Below are positions 1-9,620 of a stretch of 64,000 nt of DNA, piece after piece (the first letter of the stretch is position 1; every line of letters begins with the position of its first letter). The notes beneath the pieces are model-generated. The model searched no databases. It was not told the origin of the DNA and saw nothing but the letters and a program-made list of their open reading frames with translations. This stretch comes from Pseudomonas cannabina. Lineage in GTDB: Bacteria > Pseudomonadota > Gammaproteobacteria > Pseudomonadales > Pseudomonadaceae. The stretch is from positions 5,087,501-5,151,500 of the forward strand of contig NZ_FNKU01000001.1 in the NCBI RefSeq assembly GCF_900100365.1, in the 5' to 3' direction. A program made the position numbers and the translations under genes.

Positions 1-30
1 GCCATCAGCGGGAGTTCTGGCAATCAGGTG

Positions 31-705
31 TCAGGTCTGACTGCCGGTCCGGCTGCGCTGGAAGGCGGCCAGCACCGTGCGTTCCGATTGCACCAGATAG
101 TCTTCCAGCATGCGCGTCGCTTCGTCGGTCTGGCCAGCGTCAAGAAGGCCCAGAACAGCGGCGTTCATATCGAGATAAGGCGAATGAAGCAGTTCGAGAT
201 TGTTCAGCAGCCCGAACGCCAGGCGCAACTCCGCTGAAATCTGCCCGTAAAACGTGACCAGTCGCGGGCTGTCCGCCAGTTCGACGATCGCCTTGTGGAA
301 CATCATGTTGGCAGTGCCGACCGCCACCCAGTCGCGGGCTTCACGGGCCTTGATACCGGCGTCGACCGCTTCGCGCATGTGCTGCACGCCCGGATGCTGC
401 GGGTAGCCCTGGGCAATGGCCGTGCACTCGATGAAACGCCGCACGCGATAGATGTCGATGATCGACGCCATATCCGGCTCGGCCACCGTCACGCCACGGT
501 TGGGCTCGTGCTTGAGCAAGCCCTCGCGGGTCAATACCCGGAACGCCTCTCTCAGGGTGTTGCGGGAAACTTGCAGGCTGTCCGCCAGTGCCGCCTCCGA
601 CAAGCGTTGCCCGGGGACCAGCTCGCCCTCTACCAGCATTTTGCGCAGTTCCTGGGTGAGGGATTCTCCACGCGTTCGGGGCACGGAGAGCGGGACGTCG
701 TTCAT
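31..705 (-). CDS. GntR-family transcriptional regulator (FCD subfamily)
   Basis: Predicted 224-residue DNA-binding repressor or activator. Residues about 10-75 form a GntR winged helix (LTQELRKMLVEGELVPGQRLSE, then a recognition region around SRNTLREAFRVL), and residues about 85-210 form the all-helical FCD ligand domain typical of FadR/VanR-type regulators. The reading frame stays open to 924, but the start at 705 begins with MNDVPLSV, directly before the helix-turn-helix, and gives the normal family length; the upstream extension is low-complexity intergenic sequence. It diverges from the PxpBC/biotin-carboxylase operon, so it most likely controls that operon and itself, responding to an organic acid or 5-oxoproline-like ligand. 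The ligand is inference. A 13-bp palindrome at 853-865 is a candidate operator. Confidence 0.9.
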   Translation of the reverse strand: MNDVPLSVPRTRGESLTQELRKMLVEGELVPGQRLSEAALADSLQVSRNTLREAFRVLTREGLLKHEPNRGVTVAEPDMASIIDIYRVRRFIECTAIAQGYPQHPGVQHMREAVDAGIKAREARDWVAVGTANMMFHKAIVELADSPRLVTFYGQISAELRLAFGLLNNLELLHSPYLDMNAAVLGLLDAGQTDEATRMLEDYLVQSERTVLAAFQRSRTGSQT

Positions 706-848
706 AAAGGATCCAGTCAGAGAAAAGCAACTTTGATATTCCACGAGAGCTTGGTGGCTGGCAAGGAAGATGGGTGAAATGTGCTTCATCAAGTAGCACC
801 CATGAGGGGAAGCGTAACAACGTGGTGCATTTGAAGGGAGTATAGAGC

Positions 849-2393
849 TTGGATTGTTCAACAATAAATTCTTTATACATCTACAACTTGGCGCTGCTGA
901 GCGACCTTCCGGCCGCGCGGACACTGTTGGTGCATTTTCGCCCGTCCGCCATCAGTTTCGACGCATTGGCGGCGCAGATTGCCGCGCGTGACATTCGCGG
1001 TACCGCTCGCGAGCCCGGCAAACTGATCGAAATTCCGGTTCACTACAACGGTGAAGACCTCGCCGATGTGGCCCGCGAGCTGGATATCAGCGTCGAAGAA
1101 GTCATCAAGCGCCACACCGGCAGCGACTACAACGTTGCGTTCTGCGGCTTTGCGCCCGGTTTTGCCTACCTCAGCGGCGGTGCCGGTTTTGTGGTGCCCC
1201 GGCGCAGCACGCCACGTACGCGAATCCCGGCAGGCGCGGTGGCCCTGGCCGGTGGTTTCAGCGGCATTTATCCACAGGCCAGCCCCGGCGGCTGGCAGAT
1301 CATCGGCGTCACCGAAACCAGAATGTGGGATTTACAGCGCGACGAGCCCGCGTTGCTTCAGCCGGGTTATCGCGTGCGCTTTCAAGACGCCGGCCCGCTG
1401 CCTTTGACCCGCGTGTCGGTGCCTGCCCCCGCTCGTCAGCAGGCGTCGACGCTCACCGAGGACTGTCTGCAGATCGTGACACCGGGCCTGCAAACCCTGT
1501 TTCAGGACCTGGGCCGTCCCGGTCAGGCCGGGCAGGGCGTTTCGGCTTCCGGCGCGCTGGACCGTGGCGCATTGCGTGCAGCCAATCGCGCAGTCGGCAA
1601 CGATCCGGGCACTGCCTGCCTGGAGATTCTCATGGGCGGCCTGACGTTTACCTGTCAGGGCCAAACCGTCGTCGCGATGACCGGCGCTCAGGTGCCGGTC
1701 GAGGTCATGACCGCTGACGGTCAACGGCTCCGGCCGCCGCTTTATGCGCCGTTTTCGTTGCAGACCGGCGATCAGGTCAGCGTCGGTTCGCCGACTGCCG
1801 GGCTGCGCAGCTATCTGGCGGTTCGCGGTGGTTTCGTGCAGGCGCCCGTGCTCGGCAGCCTGTCGACGGACACGCTGGCCCAGGTCGGCCCGCCAGCGCT
1901 AGCGGCCGGTGACCGGCTCGGCTTCAAGCACAGAACCGGCGGCCCTGCGGTGTCGACTGCCGAGCAACCGGCGTTCGACATGCCGCGTGCCGATCAGGTC
2001 ATCACGCTGGATGTGGTCATGGGCCCGCGCAGCGACTGGTTCACCGCCGAGGCGCAGCAACTGCTGGCACAACAGACCTGGCTTGTGACGCCGCAGTCGA
2101 ACCGGATCGGTATTCGCCTGGCGGGTGAGCAGTCACTGACCCGCGCCGTCACTGGCGAACTGCCCAGCGAAGGCACCACGGTCGGCGCCATTCAGGTGCC
2201 GCCAAGTGGTCAACCGGTGCTGTTCCTGTCCGATCACCCATTGACCGGCGGCTACCCGGTCATCGGCGCCGTCGCCACTTACCATCTGGACAAGGCCGGG
2301 CAGATTCCGGTCAATGCCCGCATTCGCTTCAACCCGCTGGGTGCCTTCGAGCCAGTGTGCCCCGCCACTTCAGACGAGACCCATAACAAATGA
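849..2393 (+). CDS. Fused PxpB-PxpC, 5-oxoprolinase / biotin-dependent carboxyltransferase subunits
   Basis: A 514-residue fusion of the two subunits once called allophanate hydrolase subunits 1 and 2 (KipI and KipA families), now known as PxpB and PxpC of ATP-dependent 5-oxoprolinase. The PxpB part spans about residues 20-190 and contains the conserved [10 protein letters not shown] and PGGWQIIG segments. The PxpC part, about 205-505, begins [19 protein letters not shown] and contains [20 protein letters not shown]. The start used is TTG at 849 with GGGAG about 8 nt upstream. Odd: PxpB proteins normally have about 45 further residues before the segment [10 protein letters not shown] seen here at residue about 21; the preceding DNA is AT-rich and looks intergenic, so the N-terminus may be truncated. 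It overlaps the next gene by ATGA (2390-2393), indicating translational coupling. No pxpA (LamB/YcsF) is present nearby. Confidence 0.85.
   Translation: MDCSTINSLYIYNLALLSDLPAARTLLVHFRPSAISFDALAAQIAARDIRGTAREPGKLIEIPVHYNGEDLADVARELDISVEEVIKRHTGSDYNVAFCGFAPGFAYLSGGAGFVVPRRSTPRTRIPAGAVALAGGFSGIYPQASPGGWQIIGVTETRMWDLQRDEPALLQPGYRVRFQDAGPLPLTRVSVPAPARQQASTLTEDCLQIVTPGLQTLFQDLGRPGQAGQGVSASGALDRGALRAANRAVGNDPGTACLEILMGGLTFTCQGQTVVAMTGAQVPVEVMTADGQRLRPPLYAPFSLQTGDQVSVGSPTAGLRSYLAVRGGFVQAPVLGSLSTDTLAQVGPPALAAGDRLGFKHRTGGPAVSTAEQPAFDMPRADQVITLDVVMGPRSDWFTAEAQQLLAQQTWLVTPQSNRIGIRLAGEQSLTRAVTGELPSEGTTVGAIQVPPSGQPVLFLSDHPLTGGYPVIGAVATYHLDKAGQIPVNARIRFNPLGAFEPVCPATSDETHNK
853..865. promoter_or_regulatory. 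Perfect 13-bp palindrome, candidate GntR operator
   Basis: ATTGTT-C-AACAAT is a perfect inverted repeat in the divergent region between the GntR gene and the pxpBC-like gene. Short palindromes of this size with an AT-rich core are typical of FCD-type GntR regulators. It lies only 4 bp downstream of the predicted TTG start at 849, which means either the start is really further downstream or the regulator would occlude initiation. No binding data; function inferred from position. Confidence 0.4.
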
Positions 2394-4123
2394 AGAAGGT
2401 TCTGATTGCCAACCGTGGCGAAATTGCCGTTCGTATTGCCCGTGCCTGCCGTGACTACGGGGTCGCGTCGGTGGCGGTGTATGCCGATGCCGACATCAAT
2501 GCGCTGCACGTGCGCCAGGCCGATGAAGCGTATGGCTTGCAGGGCGAGCGCCCGACCGACACCTACCTGAACATCGAGAAACTGCTGGCGGTGGCTGCGC
2601 GTGCAGGTGCCGACGCGGTTCACCCCGGCTACGGCTTCCTCTCGGAACGCGCCGAATTTGCCCGTGCGGTGATTGACGCCGGTCTGACCTGGATCGGTCC
2701 TGATCCTGCGACCATCGACGCCTTGGGTGACAAGGTTCAGGCCCGGCGTATCGCCCTCAAAGTTGGCGCGCCGCTGGTGGCGGGCACTGAAAACCCGGTG
2801 AGCGATGCGTCTGAAGTGGTCGCCTTCGCCGAGCAGCACGGCCTGCCGATTGCCATCAAAGCAGCGTTCGGCGGCGGCGGTCGCGGCTTGAAAGTTGCCT
2901 GGAAACTCGATGAAGTCGCCGAGCTTTATGAGTCCGCAGTGCGCGAAGCGGTGTCGGCGTTTGGCCGTGGCGAATGCTTCGTCGAGCGCTTTCTTGACCG
3001 GCCACGCCATATCGAAGCGCAGATCATCGCTGACCGTCACGGTCGGGTCGTAGTTGTCGGCACCCGCGATTGCTCGCTGCAACGCCGCAACCAGAAGTTG
3101 ATCGAAGAAGCGCCAGCGCCTTACCTGAACGATGAGTTGCGCCAGCGTATCCACGAATCGGCCCGTGCGGTGTGTGCCGAAGCCGGTTATGTCGGTGCCG
3201 GGACGGTGGAATTTTTGCTCAGCGGCGATGGCACACTTTCGTTTCTGGAGGTCAACACCCGCTTGCAGGTGGAGCACCCGGTCACCGAAGAAACCAGCGG
3301 TATCGATCTGGTCATCGAGCAATTGCGCGTCGCGGATGGCTTGCCGTTGTCGTTCGACGGCACGCCTGTACCGCGCGGCCACAGCTTCGAATTCCGCATC
3401 AACGCCGAAGATGCAGGCAACGGCTTTTTGCCGACGCCGGGCAGCATCGACGTGTTCCAGCCACCGTCCGGGCCGGGTGTGCGACTGGACACCGGGGTAA
3501 CCGAAGGCTCGCGGGTATCACCGAACTTCGATTCGATGATCGCCAAGTTGATCGTTACCGGTGCAACCCGCGAACAGGCCATCAGCCGCGCCCGTCGCGC
3601 CCTGGCCGAGTTCATGGTGGAAGGCGTCGCCACCGTGCTGCCGTTCCATCGGGCCGTCATGGATCACGCTGACTTCACCGCTGCCGATACCTTCGCAGTG
3701 CACACCCGCTGGATCGAAACCGACTTCGCCGAACAGGTCACTATCGCGCCACGCACCAGCGCGCCGGTTGATCCCGGCGTGCTGCGCACCTTCGTCGAAA
3801 TCGACGGCAAACGCCACGAACTGGGCCTGCCCATGGCACTGTTGAACGGCATGAGTCTGACCTCGGCAGCGCCGGCTGACACCCACCTGCCAGCCGCTGA
3901 CGCCCCGGACCCACACGCAGTGCTGACGCCCGTTGCTGGCAATCTGCATGCATGGGCCGTCGAGGACGGTGCGACGGTAGAGAAAGGTCAGGTGATCGCG
4001 ATCATGGAGGCCATGAAGATGGAGACTTCAATTCTGGCGCCGTGTGCCGGGCAGTTGAAGATTGGCAAGGAGCCTGGCGGTTATTTCGACGCCAAATCGG
4101 TGATCGGGCGGATCGAGGCCTGA
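2390..4123 (+). CDS. Biotin carboxylase with C-terminal biotin carboxyl carrier domain
   Basis: A 577-residue acyl-CoA/urea carboxylase alpha-type protein. Residues 1-445 form the biotin carboxylase: start [20 protein letters not shown], Gly-rich ATP-grasp loop FGGGGRGLK, and the metal/substrate segment [17 protein letters not shown]. The last 75 residues are a biotinyl domain with the canonical EAMKM; the biotinylated lysine would be about K543. It is translationally coupled (ATGA) to the fused PxpBC protein, so the pair resembles a split urea-amidolyase-like or acyl carboxylase: this subunit carboxylates biotin and the PxpBC partner would act as carboxyltransferase. Substrate unknown from sequence; 5-oxoproline, urea or a related amide are the family possibilities. 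Confidence 0.9.
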   Translation: MKKVLIANRGEIAVRIARACRDYGVASVAVYADADINALHVRQADEAYGLQGERPTDTYLNIEKLLAVAARAGADAVHPGYGFLSERAEFARAVIDAGLTWIGPDPATIDALGDKVQARRIALKVGAPLVAGTENPVSDASEVVAFAEQHGLPIAIKAAFGGGGRGLKVAWKLDEVAELYESAVREAVSAFGRGECFVERFLDRPRHIEAQIIADRHGRVVVVGTRDCSLQRRNQKLIEEAPAPYLNDELRQRIHESARAVCAEAGYVGAGTVEFLLSGDGTLSFLEVNTRLQVEHPVTEETSGIDLVIEQLRVADGLPLSFDGTPVPRGHSFEFRINAEDAGNGFLPTPGSIDVFQPPSGPGVRLDTGVTEGSRVSPNFDSMIAKLIVTGATREQAISRARRALAEFMVEGVATVLPFHRAVMDHADFTAADTFAVHTRWIETDFAEQVTIAPRTSAPVDPGVLRTFVEIDGKRHELGLPMALLNGMSLTSAAPADTHLPAADAPDPHAVLTPVAGNLHAWAVEDGATVEKGQVIAIMEAMKMETSILAPCAGQLKIGKEPGGYFDAKSVIGRIEA

Positions 4124-4142
4124 TCTGGTCATGATCATGCAT

Positions 4143-4164
4143 CAACCGGGTGAGTACCCGGTTG
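4143..4164. terminator. Hairpin after the biotin carboxylase gene
   Basis: CAACCGGGT-GAGT-ACCCGGTTG is a perfect 9-bp stem with a 4-base loop, 19 bp after the carboxylase stop and about 30 bp before the end of the convergent channel gene. There is no T-run on either side, so it may be an RNA-stabilising hairpin or a weak bidirectional terminator rather than a classical intrinsic terminator. Confidence 0.45.
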
Positions 4165-4192
4165 GCGCATGTATTCGCGGGACAGAATTGAT

Positions 4193-7100
4193 TCAATCCA
4201 GCCGCAATTCAGGCGGCTCTGGCGCGTCTTTGGTTGCCGGGGCCACTTTGGTGTCTACCGGTTGCAGCGTTGTCTGCCCGGTCGGCGCACCGTTCTTGTC
4301 GCTCGGCTCGGCGGGCACCAGTTTGTACTCCAGGCCCTGAGTGTTTTTGAGGTAGATCTCCATCTGCCGGAACGAGATGTTGATGTGCTGCTTCTTGAAC
4401 TCGCGGTTGATGAAGCGGTTGATCTCGTCCAGCACCGGGTTGCGGTCGCCCAGATCACGCACGTGCATGCGCAGTTCGTGGTCGAGGGTGCTTTCGCCGA
4501 AGTTCAGGAAGTAGACGATGGGCTCCGGGTCTTTGAGCACGCGAGGGTTTTCCCGCGCGGCTTGTAGCAGCAACGAGCGCACCAGATCGAGATCGGAACC
4601 GTAATCCACGCCCAGCTTGAGTGTTACGCGGGTCACGGTGTCGGTCAGCGACCAGTTGATCAACTGGCCGGTGATGAACGTCTTGTTCGGGACAATGATG
4701 TCCTTGCGGTCGAAGTCGGTGATGGTCGTGGCGCGAATGCGGATCTTGCTGACCGTACCCGATAGAGCACCGATGGTGACGGTGTCGCCGATCCGTACCG
4801 GACGTTCGAAGAGGATCATGATCCCGGAGATGAAGTTGGCGAAGATCTCCTGCATGCCAAAGCCCAGACCGACCGACAGCGCGGCGACCAGCCATTGCAA
4901 CTTGTCCCAGCTCACGCCCAGCGTCGACAGCGTGGTCACGAAACCGATGCCGGCGATGGTGTAGGACAGCAGCGTGGTCGTGGCGTAGGCGCTGCCCTGC
5001 GCGAGGTTCATGCGTGACAGCACCAGCACTTCGAGCAGGCCGGGCAGGTTACCCGCCAGCACGAAGGTTATGACGATGATCACCCCGGCGCCAAGGAAAT
5101 CACTCAGGCTGATCGGCACCATGCTCATGTTGGCGCCGGTGCCGCTGGTGTATTCGTAAAGAATGATGTTGTCGAGGTAGGCGAACACGGTGATCAGTTC
5201 GGCCCAGACCAGATACAGCGCGCCGACGAAACCGGCCAGCAAGGCCAGCCGAATCAGGCGCAGCGACTGCTGGTTGACCTGTTCGATGTCCAGTTTCGGT
5301 TCTTCGACCGGAATATCGCTGTCGCCGCTTTCTCTCGCCGCCGGACGTTTGGCCAGTGCGCGCTGATAGGCCAGGCGTCGTGCCGCAACGCCCAGGCCAC
5401 GGACGAACGTCGCTTCGACCATCAGCCAGATCATCATCAGGTACAGCGTATCGATCAACCGGTCGCTGAGCTTGAGCGCGGTGTAGTAATAACCGAAGCA
5501 CACCGCCAGAAACAGCGCCACAGGCAATGCCGTGAATGCCACACCGATGGCCTTGCGGAACAGCGAAGCGTTGTGGTGCGTGGGGCTTGAGATCAGCAGG
5601 CGGCCGAGCAGCCAGGTCATCAGCGCGTAACAGGTCAATACGACGCCGATCCCTAGCACATCGTCGGCCAGTGCCGCAGGCTGATGTTCGGCAACCGCGA
5701 CCACCGCCACCAGCGCCAGTACCACCAGGCCCAAGCGACGAATCCAGCCACGCAGGAAGGCGACCTGCGCCGTCTCCCAGCGGAAGTGCAGTTGCGCGAC
5801 GCCCTGCGGCGCCAGCACACGATAGGCGGTATAGAACACCAGCCAGGCCAGGGCGATTTGCAGCAAGGCCTCGCCCAGATTGGCGTTCTGCCCGCGTGCG
5901 TCGATTTGCAGGGCATAGCCGCACAGCGCCAGCCCCAGCGCGACCGGCATCGCCAGCAACACGTTGATCAGCAGGGCCAGTGGTGTTTTCCACTGGCTGT
6001 CACGCTTGAAGTGGCCGATGTCGGCATGCAGCCGGTTGAGCTTCTGGTACAGCGCCTTGCGCCGCCAGGTCAGCACGCCGATCAGCAGTAACAGCGGCAG
6101 AAACAGCAGCGGGCGCTGGGTCAGGCCGTCCGACAGCTCGCTGAGGCTCGACGTCCAGGGCAGGGTGGCGACCTGTTTTTCCAGGCGCGGCCAGATGTTC
6201 TGGAACCACTCCAGGTCCAGCGGCTTGTTGCTGGGAATCCAGAACATCTGCTCGTCCAGCGTGGCACGCAAGCCCTGCGCGGTGCTGGTCAATTGTTTCT
6301 GGTTCAGTTGCAGGGTGATGGATTCGTTGAGCAGCGCGCTCAGTTCGCGGTTCAGGCGCTCCAGCAGGTCGCTGCGGGTAATTGCCAGATCCAGCAGGGT
6401 CTTGCGCAGTTGCGGTGTGATGTTCTCGGGCGGTTGCGTGGCGAGCAGGCGTTCGACGTAAGCGTTCGGCGTGCTCATCTGTTCGCGCTTCTGATTGATA
6501 TCGAACTGATACAGGCGGATGTTGGCGATTTCGTCGGCCAGGCCTTTATCCAGTTCCAGATGCGGCAGGGACTGCTTCTGTTTGTAGAGAATCTTCGACA
6601 GCAGCAGGCTGCCGCTCAGGACGTTGATCTGCTCGCTCAAGGCCTGATCGGTCTGGGTCAGGTTGTCGAGCTGCTGTTTGGTCTTGAGGTTTTGCTGGGT
6701 CAGTTCGTTGAGACGATCGGTGCCGCGCAGCAGGTAGTCGGAGAGTTTGAGGTTTTCAGCGCTTTCGGTGGCCAGCAGGCTGCTGCCGCCGGACTTCTGC
6801 GCTTCAAGCGACAGCTCGGCTACGGTTTTCTGCGACTGGGCGCGGCGCTTGTCGTTGATCAGGGTTTGCAGGTCCTGAATTTCCTGTTCCTGACGGGTGA
6901 TTTTTTCCGTCAGCAGGTCATGCTGGCTCCCGCCTAGGTCCTGCAACTGGCTGTTGCCGGCCAGCTCCTGGCGACGCAGCAGGTTCAACGCGTTGATCGA
7001 CGCCAGTTCAGCATTAAGCAGGTTGCGCTGGTCGGCGTTAAGGGTCTTACCGTTATCCTTGCCGTTCTTGAGGATATTGTTGATCTGCTGGATACGCGTC

Positions 7101-7597
7101 TGGTTGGCGCTGATTTCAGCCTGCGCCCGCTCCGGCCGGGTCTGGGCGGTGATCGTCAGGCTGTTGGCGTCGTTGAGCTCTTTCTGCAGGTCGCTTTGCT
7201 GGGTGCTGCGCTGGCTGAGCAGTTGCTCCAGCTGCGGCACGTCGAGGCCGCCGTAACGTTGCGCGACAGGCACGACCTTGCTTTCCTTCAGACGGGCCAG
7301 CTCGCGCTGGTTCTCGGCGGTCTGTTTGGGCGCTTCGTTGAGCTGTTGCTTGAGTGCCTTGAGCTTTTGCTCGCTGTCTTCCTTGCTGGTCAGGAATCCG
7401 AGCGTTTGCTCGAGCACCTGCTGCAAGGCCTTCTGATCGGCATCCGACAGCTTGCGGTCGGCAATCTTGTCGAGGCTTTGCTGTACCGACTGAGCGGTGG
7501 GCGGGTCGGCGGCCAGCGCCGGGAACGTAGACAGACAGAGCGCAAACAGTGCGGCAGCACAAATGGAACGCAGGGAAAACATAGACACCGGTCGCAT
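4193..7597 (-). CDS. mscK: MscK/KefA-type mechanosensitive channel
   Basis: A large inner-membrane mechanosensitive channel of the MscS superfamily, 1134 residues, close to the length of E. coli MscK. The start MRPVSMFSLRS leads into a signal peptide ending ALA before ADPP (about residue 30). Residues about 35-480 are a periplasmic coiled-coil-rich region full of Leu, Gln and Glu. Multiple membrane helices follow from about 505, and the C-terminal MscS pore and vestibule contain LQWLVAALSVGLGFGMQEI and the beta domain FERPVRIGDTVTIG. The frame is open 44 codons further upstream, but that segment lacks a signal sequence. It lies 23 bp downstream of the K+/H+ antiporter gene on the same strand, suggesting co-expression in osmotic and potassium homeostasis. 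Confidence 0.92.
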   Translation of the reverse strand: MRPVSMFSLRSICAAALFALCLSTFPALAADPPTAQSVQQSLDKIADRKLSDADQKALQQVLEQTLGFLTSKEDSEQKLKALKQQLNEAPKQTAENQRELARLKESKVVPVAQRYGGLDVPQLEQLLSQRSTQQSDLQKELNDANSLTITAQTRPERAQAEISANQTRIQQINNILKNGKDNGKTLNADQRNLLNAELASINALNLLRRQELAGNSQLQDLGGSQHDLLTEKITRQEQEIQDLQTLINDKRRAQSQKTVAELSLEAQKSGGSSLLATESAENLKLSDYLLRGTDRLNELTQQNLKTKQQLDNLTQTDQALSEQINVLSGSLLLSKILYKQKQSLPHLELDKGLADEIANIRLYQFDINQKREQMSTPNAYVERLLATQPPENITPQLRKTLLDLAITRSDLLERLNRELSALLNESITLQLNQKQLTSTAQGLRATLDEQMFWIPSNKPLDLEWFQNIWPRLEKQVATLPWTSSLSELSDGLTQRPLLFLPLLLLIGVLTWRRKALYQKLNRLHADIGHFKRDSQWKTPLALLINVLLAMPVALGLALCGYALQIDARGQNANLGEALLQIALAWLVFYTAYRVLAPQGVAQLHFRWETAQVAFLRGWIRRLGLVVLALVAVVAVAEHQPAALADDVLGIGVVLTCYALMTWLLGRLLISSPTHHNASLFRKAIGVAFTALPVALFLAVCFGYYYTALKLSDRLIDTLYLMMIWLMVEATFVRGLGVAARRLAYQRALAKRPAARESGDSDIPVEEPKLDIEQVNQQSLRLIRLALLAGFVGALYLVWAELITVFAYLDNIILYEYTSGTGANMSMVPISLSDFLGAGVIIVITFVLAGNLPGLLEVLVLSRMNLAQGSAYATTTLLSYTIAGIGFVTTLSTLGVSWDKLQWLVAALSVGLGFGMQEIFANFISGIMILFERPVRIGDTVTIGALSGTVSKIRIRATTITDFDRKDIIVPNKTFITGQLINWSLTDTVTRVTLKLGVDYGSDLDLVRSLLLQAARENPRVLKDPEPIVYFLNFGESTLDHELRMHVRDLGDRNPVLDEINRFINREFKKQHINISFRQMEIYLKNTQGLEYKLVPAEPSDKNGAPTGQTTLQPVDTKVAPATKDAPEPPELRLD

Positions 7598-7620
7598 GAT
7601 GGTACGTGTGGATTGGCAGT

Positions 7621-9363
7621 TTAAAGGAACAGTCCGGGAGTCGGGCGGGTTCCTTCGGGGAATTTGACGCCGACTTTCTGGATCTTGTTCCCGTCCATCA
7701 CCGCAACGGTCCAAATAGTTCCATTCCATTCAATCTGGTCGCCCACCACCGGCTCGCCACGGTTTTTCTGCACGATGAACTGACTGAGTGGCATATTCGG
7801 GTCAATGCCGTCGAGTTTCAGGCCATACAGCGCCGCGACTTCACCCAGTCGGGCGTCGCCTTCGAGGACGAAATCGCCGAAGAACCGCAGGTCCAGGCCA
7901 CGTTGCGGGGCCTGGCTGAACAGTTTGCCCAGCGCCGGAAGGTCGTGTTCATGGCCGATCACACACAGCAGGTCGCCGACTTCCAGGGTTGTGCTGCCGG
8001 ACGGGTGGAGCAGTTGCTGGCCGCGGAACAACGCCGCGATACGCGTGCCCTCGGGCATTTTCAACTCGCGCAGGGCCGCGCCGATGCACCATTTTTCAGC
8101 GCCCAGGCGGTAGACGAACAGCTCCCACTCGCTGGTGACATGCACTTCCAGTGCGGCCCGGGAAATGGGCGCCGGATCAGGCGGAACCGTGACCTTGAGC
8201 AGCTTGGCCATCCACGGCAGGCTGGTGCCTTGCAGCAACAGCGAGACCAGCACGATAAAGAACGCCAGGTTGAAATACAGCTGCGGATTGGGCAGCCCGG
8301 CCATCAGTGGGAACACCGCGAGGATGATCGGCACCGCGCCACGTAGGCCGACCCAGGCGATGAAAGCCTTCTCGCGGCCATGGAATGCCTTGAACGGCAG
8401 CAGCCCGACCATCACCGACAACGGCCGTGCGACGAGGATCATCCACAGCGCCAGGATCAGAGCCGGTATCGCGATCGGTAGCAGGTCGTGGGGCGTGACC
8501 AGCAGGCCCAGCACCAGAAACATGCCGATCTGCGCCAGCCATGCCATGCCATCGAGCATGTGCAGAATGCCGTGGCGGCTGCGGATCGGCCGGTTGCCGA
8601 GCACCAGACCGCACAGGTAAACAGCGAGGAAGCCACTGCCGTGGATGGCATTGGTCAGCGCGAAAATCACCAGGCCACCGGCAATCACCAGAATCGGGTA
8701 CAGGCCAGCGGCCAGATTGATACGGTTGACCAGTTGCAACAGAACCCAGCCGCCGCCCAGGCCGATGAAACTGCCGATGCCGAATTCCTGAACGAGATGC
8801 CCCAGCAGCCCCCAATGCAAGCCGGTCTGGCCGCTGGCAATCATGGCGATCAGGGTCACGGTGAGGAACACCGCCATGGGGTCGTTGCTGCCCGATTCGA
8901 TTTCAAGGCTGGCGGTCACCCGCTCATTCAGTCCTTTGCCGCCGAGCAGGGAGAACACCGCGGCGGCGTCTGTCGAACCGACGATCGCGCCGATCAGCAT
9001 CCCCTGAATAATGCTCAGATTGAACAACCAGGCGGCCATCATGCCGGTCAGCACGGTGGTGATGAGTACGCCGACCGTTGCCAGCGACAAGGCTGGCCAC
9101 AATGCCACCCGAAAACTGGACACCCGCGTGCGCAGGCCGCCGTCGAGCAGAATCACTGCCAGTGCCAGGTTGCCGACCAGATAGGCAGCGGCGTAGTTGT
9201 CGAAGATGATCCCGCCGCCATCGACGCCTGCCACCATGCCCACGGCGAGGATGATGACCAGGATCGGGATGCCGAGGCGCGACGAAAGAGAACTGACCAG
9301 GATGCTCGCGGCTACCAGCAACGCTCCGATCAGGAACAGGCTGTTGATAGTGGTAGCGTCCAA
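7621..9363 (-). CDS. nhaP2: K+/H+ antiporter, NhaP2/CvrA type
   Basis: A 580-residue CPA1-family cation/proton antiporter. About twelve transmembrane segments occupy residues 1-390, including the conserved [13 protein letters not shown] core with the ion-binding Asp. A TrkA-C (RCK_C) domain lies at about 405-485 and a CorC/HlyC-type domain at about 495-575. Start chosen as TTG at 9363, giving [16 protein letters not shown], which matches the N-terminus and length (578) of E. coli NhaP2; GGAG lies 8 nt upstream. The frame continues open to 9531 but that extension is not membrane-like. The gene precedes mscK by 23 bp, forming a probable two-gene operon for potassium/osmotic balance. The RCK_C domain suggests gating by a cytoplasmic ligand. 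Confidence 0.9.
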   Translation of the reverse strand: MDATTINSLFLIGALLVAASILVSSLSSRLGIPILVIILAVGMVAGVDGGGIIFDNYAAAYLVGNLALAVILLDGGLRTRVSSFRVALWPALSLATVGVLITTVLTGMMAAWLFNLSIIQGMLIGAIVGSTDAAAVFSLLGGKGLNERVTASLEIESGSNDPMAVFLTVTLIAMIASGQTGLHWGLLGHLVQEFGIGSFIGLGGGWVLLQLVNRINLAAGLYPILVIAGGLVIFALTNAIHGSGFLAVYLCGLVLGNRPIRSRHGILHMLDGMAWLAQIGMFLVLGLLVTPHDLLPIAIPALILALWMILVARPLSVMVGLLPFKAFHGREKAFIAWVGLRGAVPIILAVFPLMAGLPNPQLYFNLAFFIVLVSLLLQGTSLPWMAKLLKVTVPPDPAPISRAALEVHVTSEWELFVYRLGAEKWCIGAALRELKMPEGTRIAALFRGQQLLHPSGSTTLEVGDLLCVIGHEHDLPALGKLFSQAPQRGLDLRFFGDFVLEGDARLGEVAALYGLKLDGIDPNMPLSQFIVQKNRGEPVVGDQIEWNGTIWTVAVMDGNKIQKVGVKFPEGTRPTPGLFL

Positions 9364-9620
9364 GGGCGGTACTCCATAGAAACGAAACAAAAGCGGGAAG
9401 AGCGAAAACTGACCATGCAGTCCGCGTGCCAAGGGATTTAACCTGTTGAATTGCTTGGCTGTCAAAGTGCAATTTCGACTGAGAGAGGGCGCTGGGTGTG
9501 TATCGAGCGTTCTGGCGCACTCAGCGCCCATGTGTTCTTCGATCCCTCACTACATATGTAACGCACCTGAGGCTGTCCGGAGCGCTATCTTCCGATTTTA
9601 CCTGTCTGAGTGTTCTCATC

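Noticed and set aside
295..777. 160-codon plus-strand frame across the GntR gene
   Set aside because: Shadow of the GntR gene without domain or ribosome-binding site.
9364..9620. A hrp box marking toxin A as a type III effector
   Set aside because: I searched for GGAACC with a CCACnnA partner and found none; the N-terminus is also not clearly type III-like.
9498..9620. Longer start for toxin A at 9498
   Set aside because: The extra 41 residues are not family-like and there is no ribosome-binding site; MDDEV at 9621 starts the soluble helical sequence.
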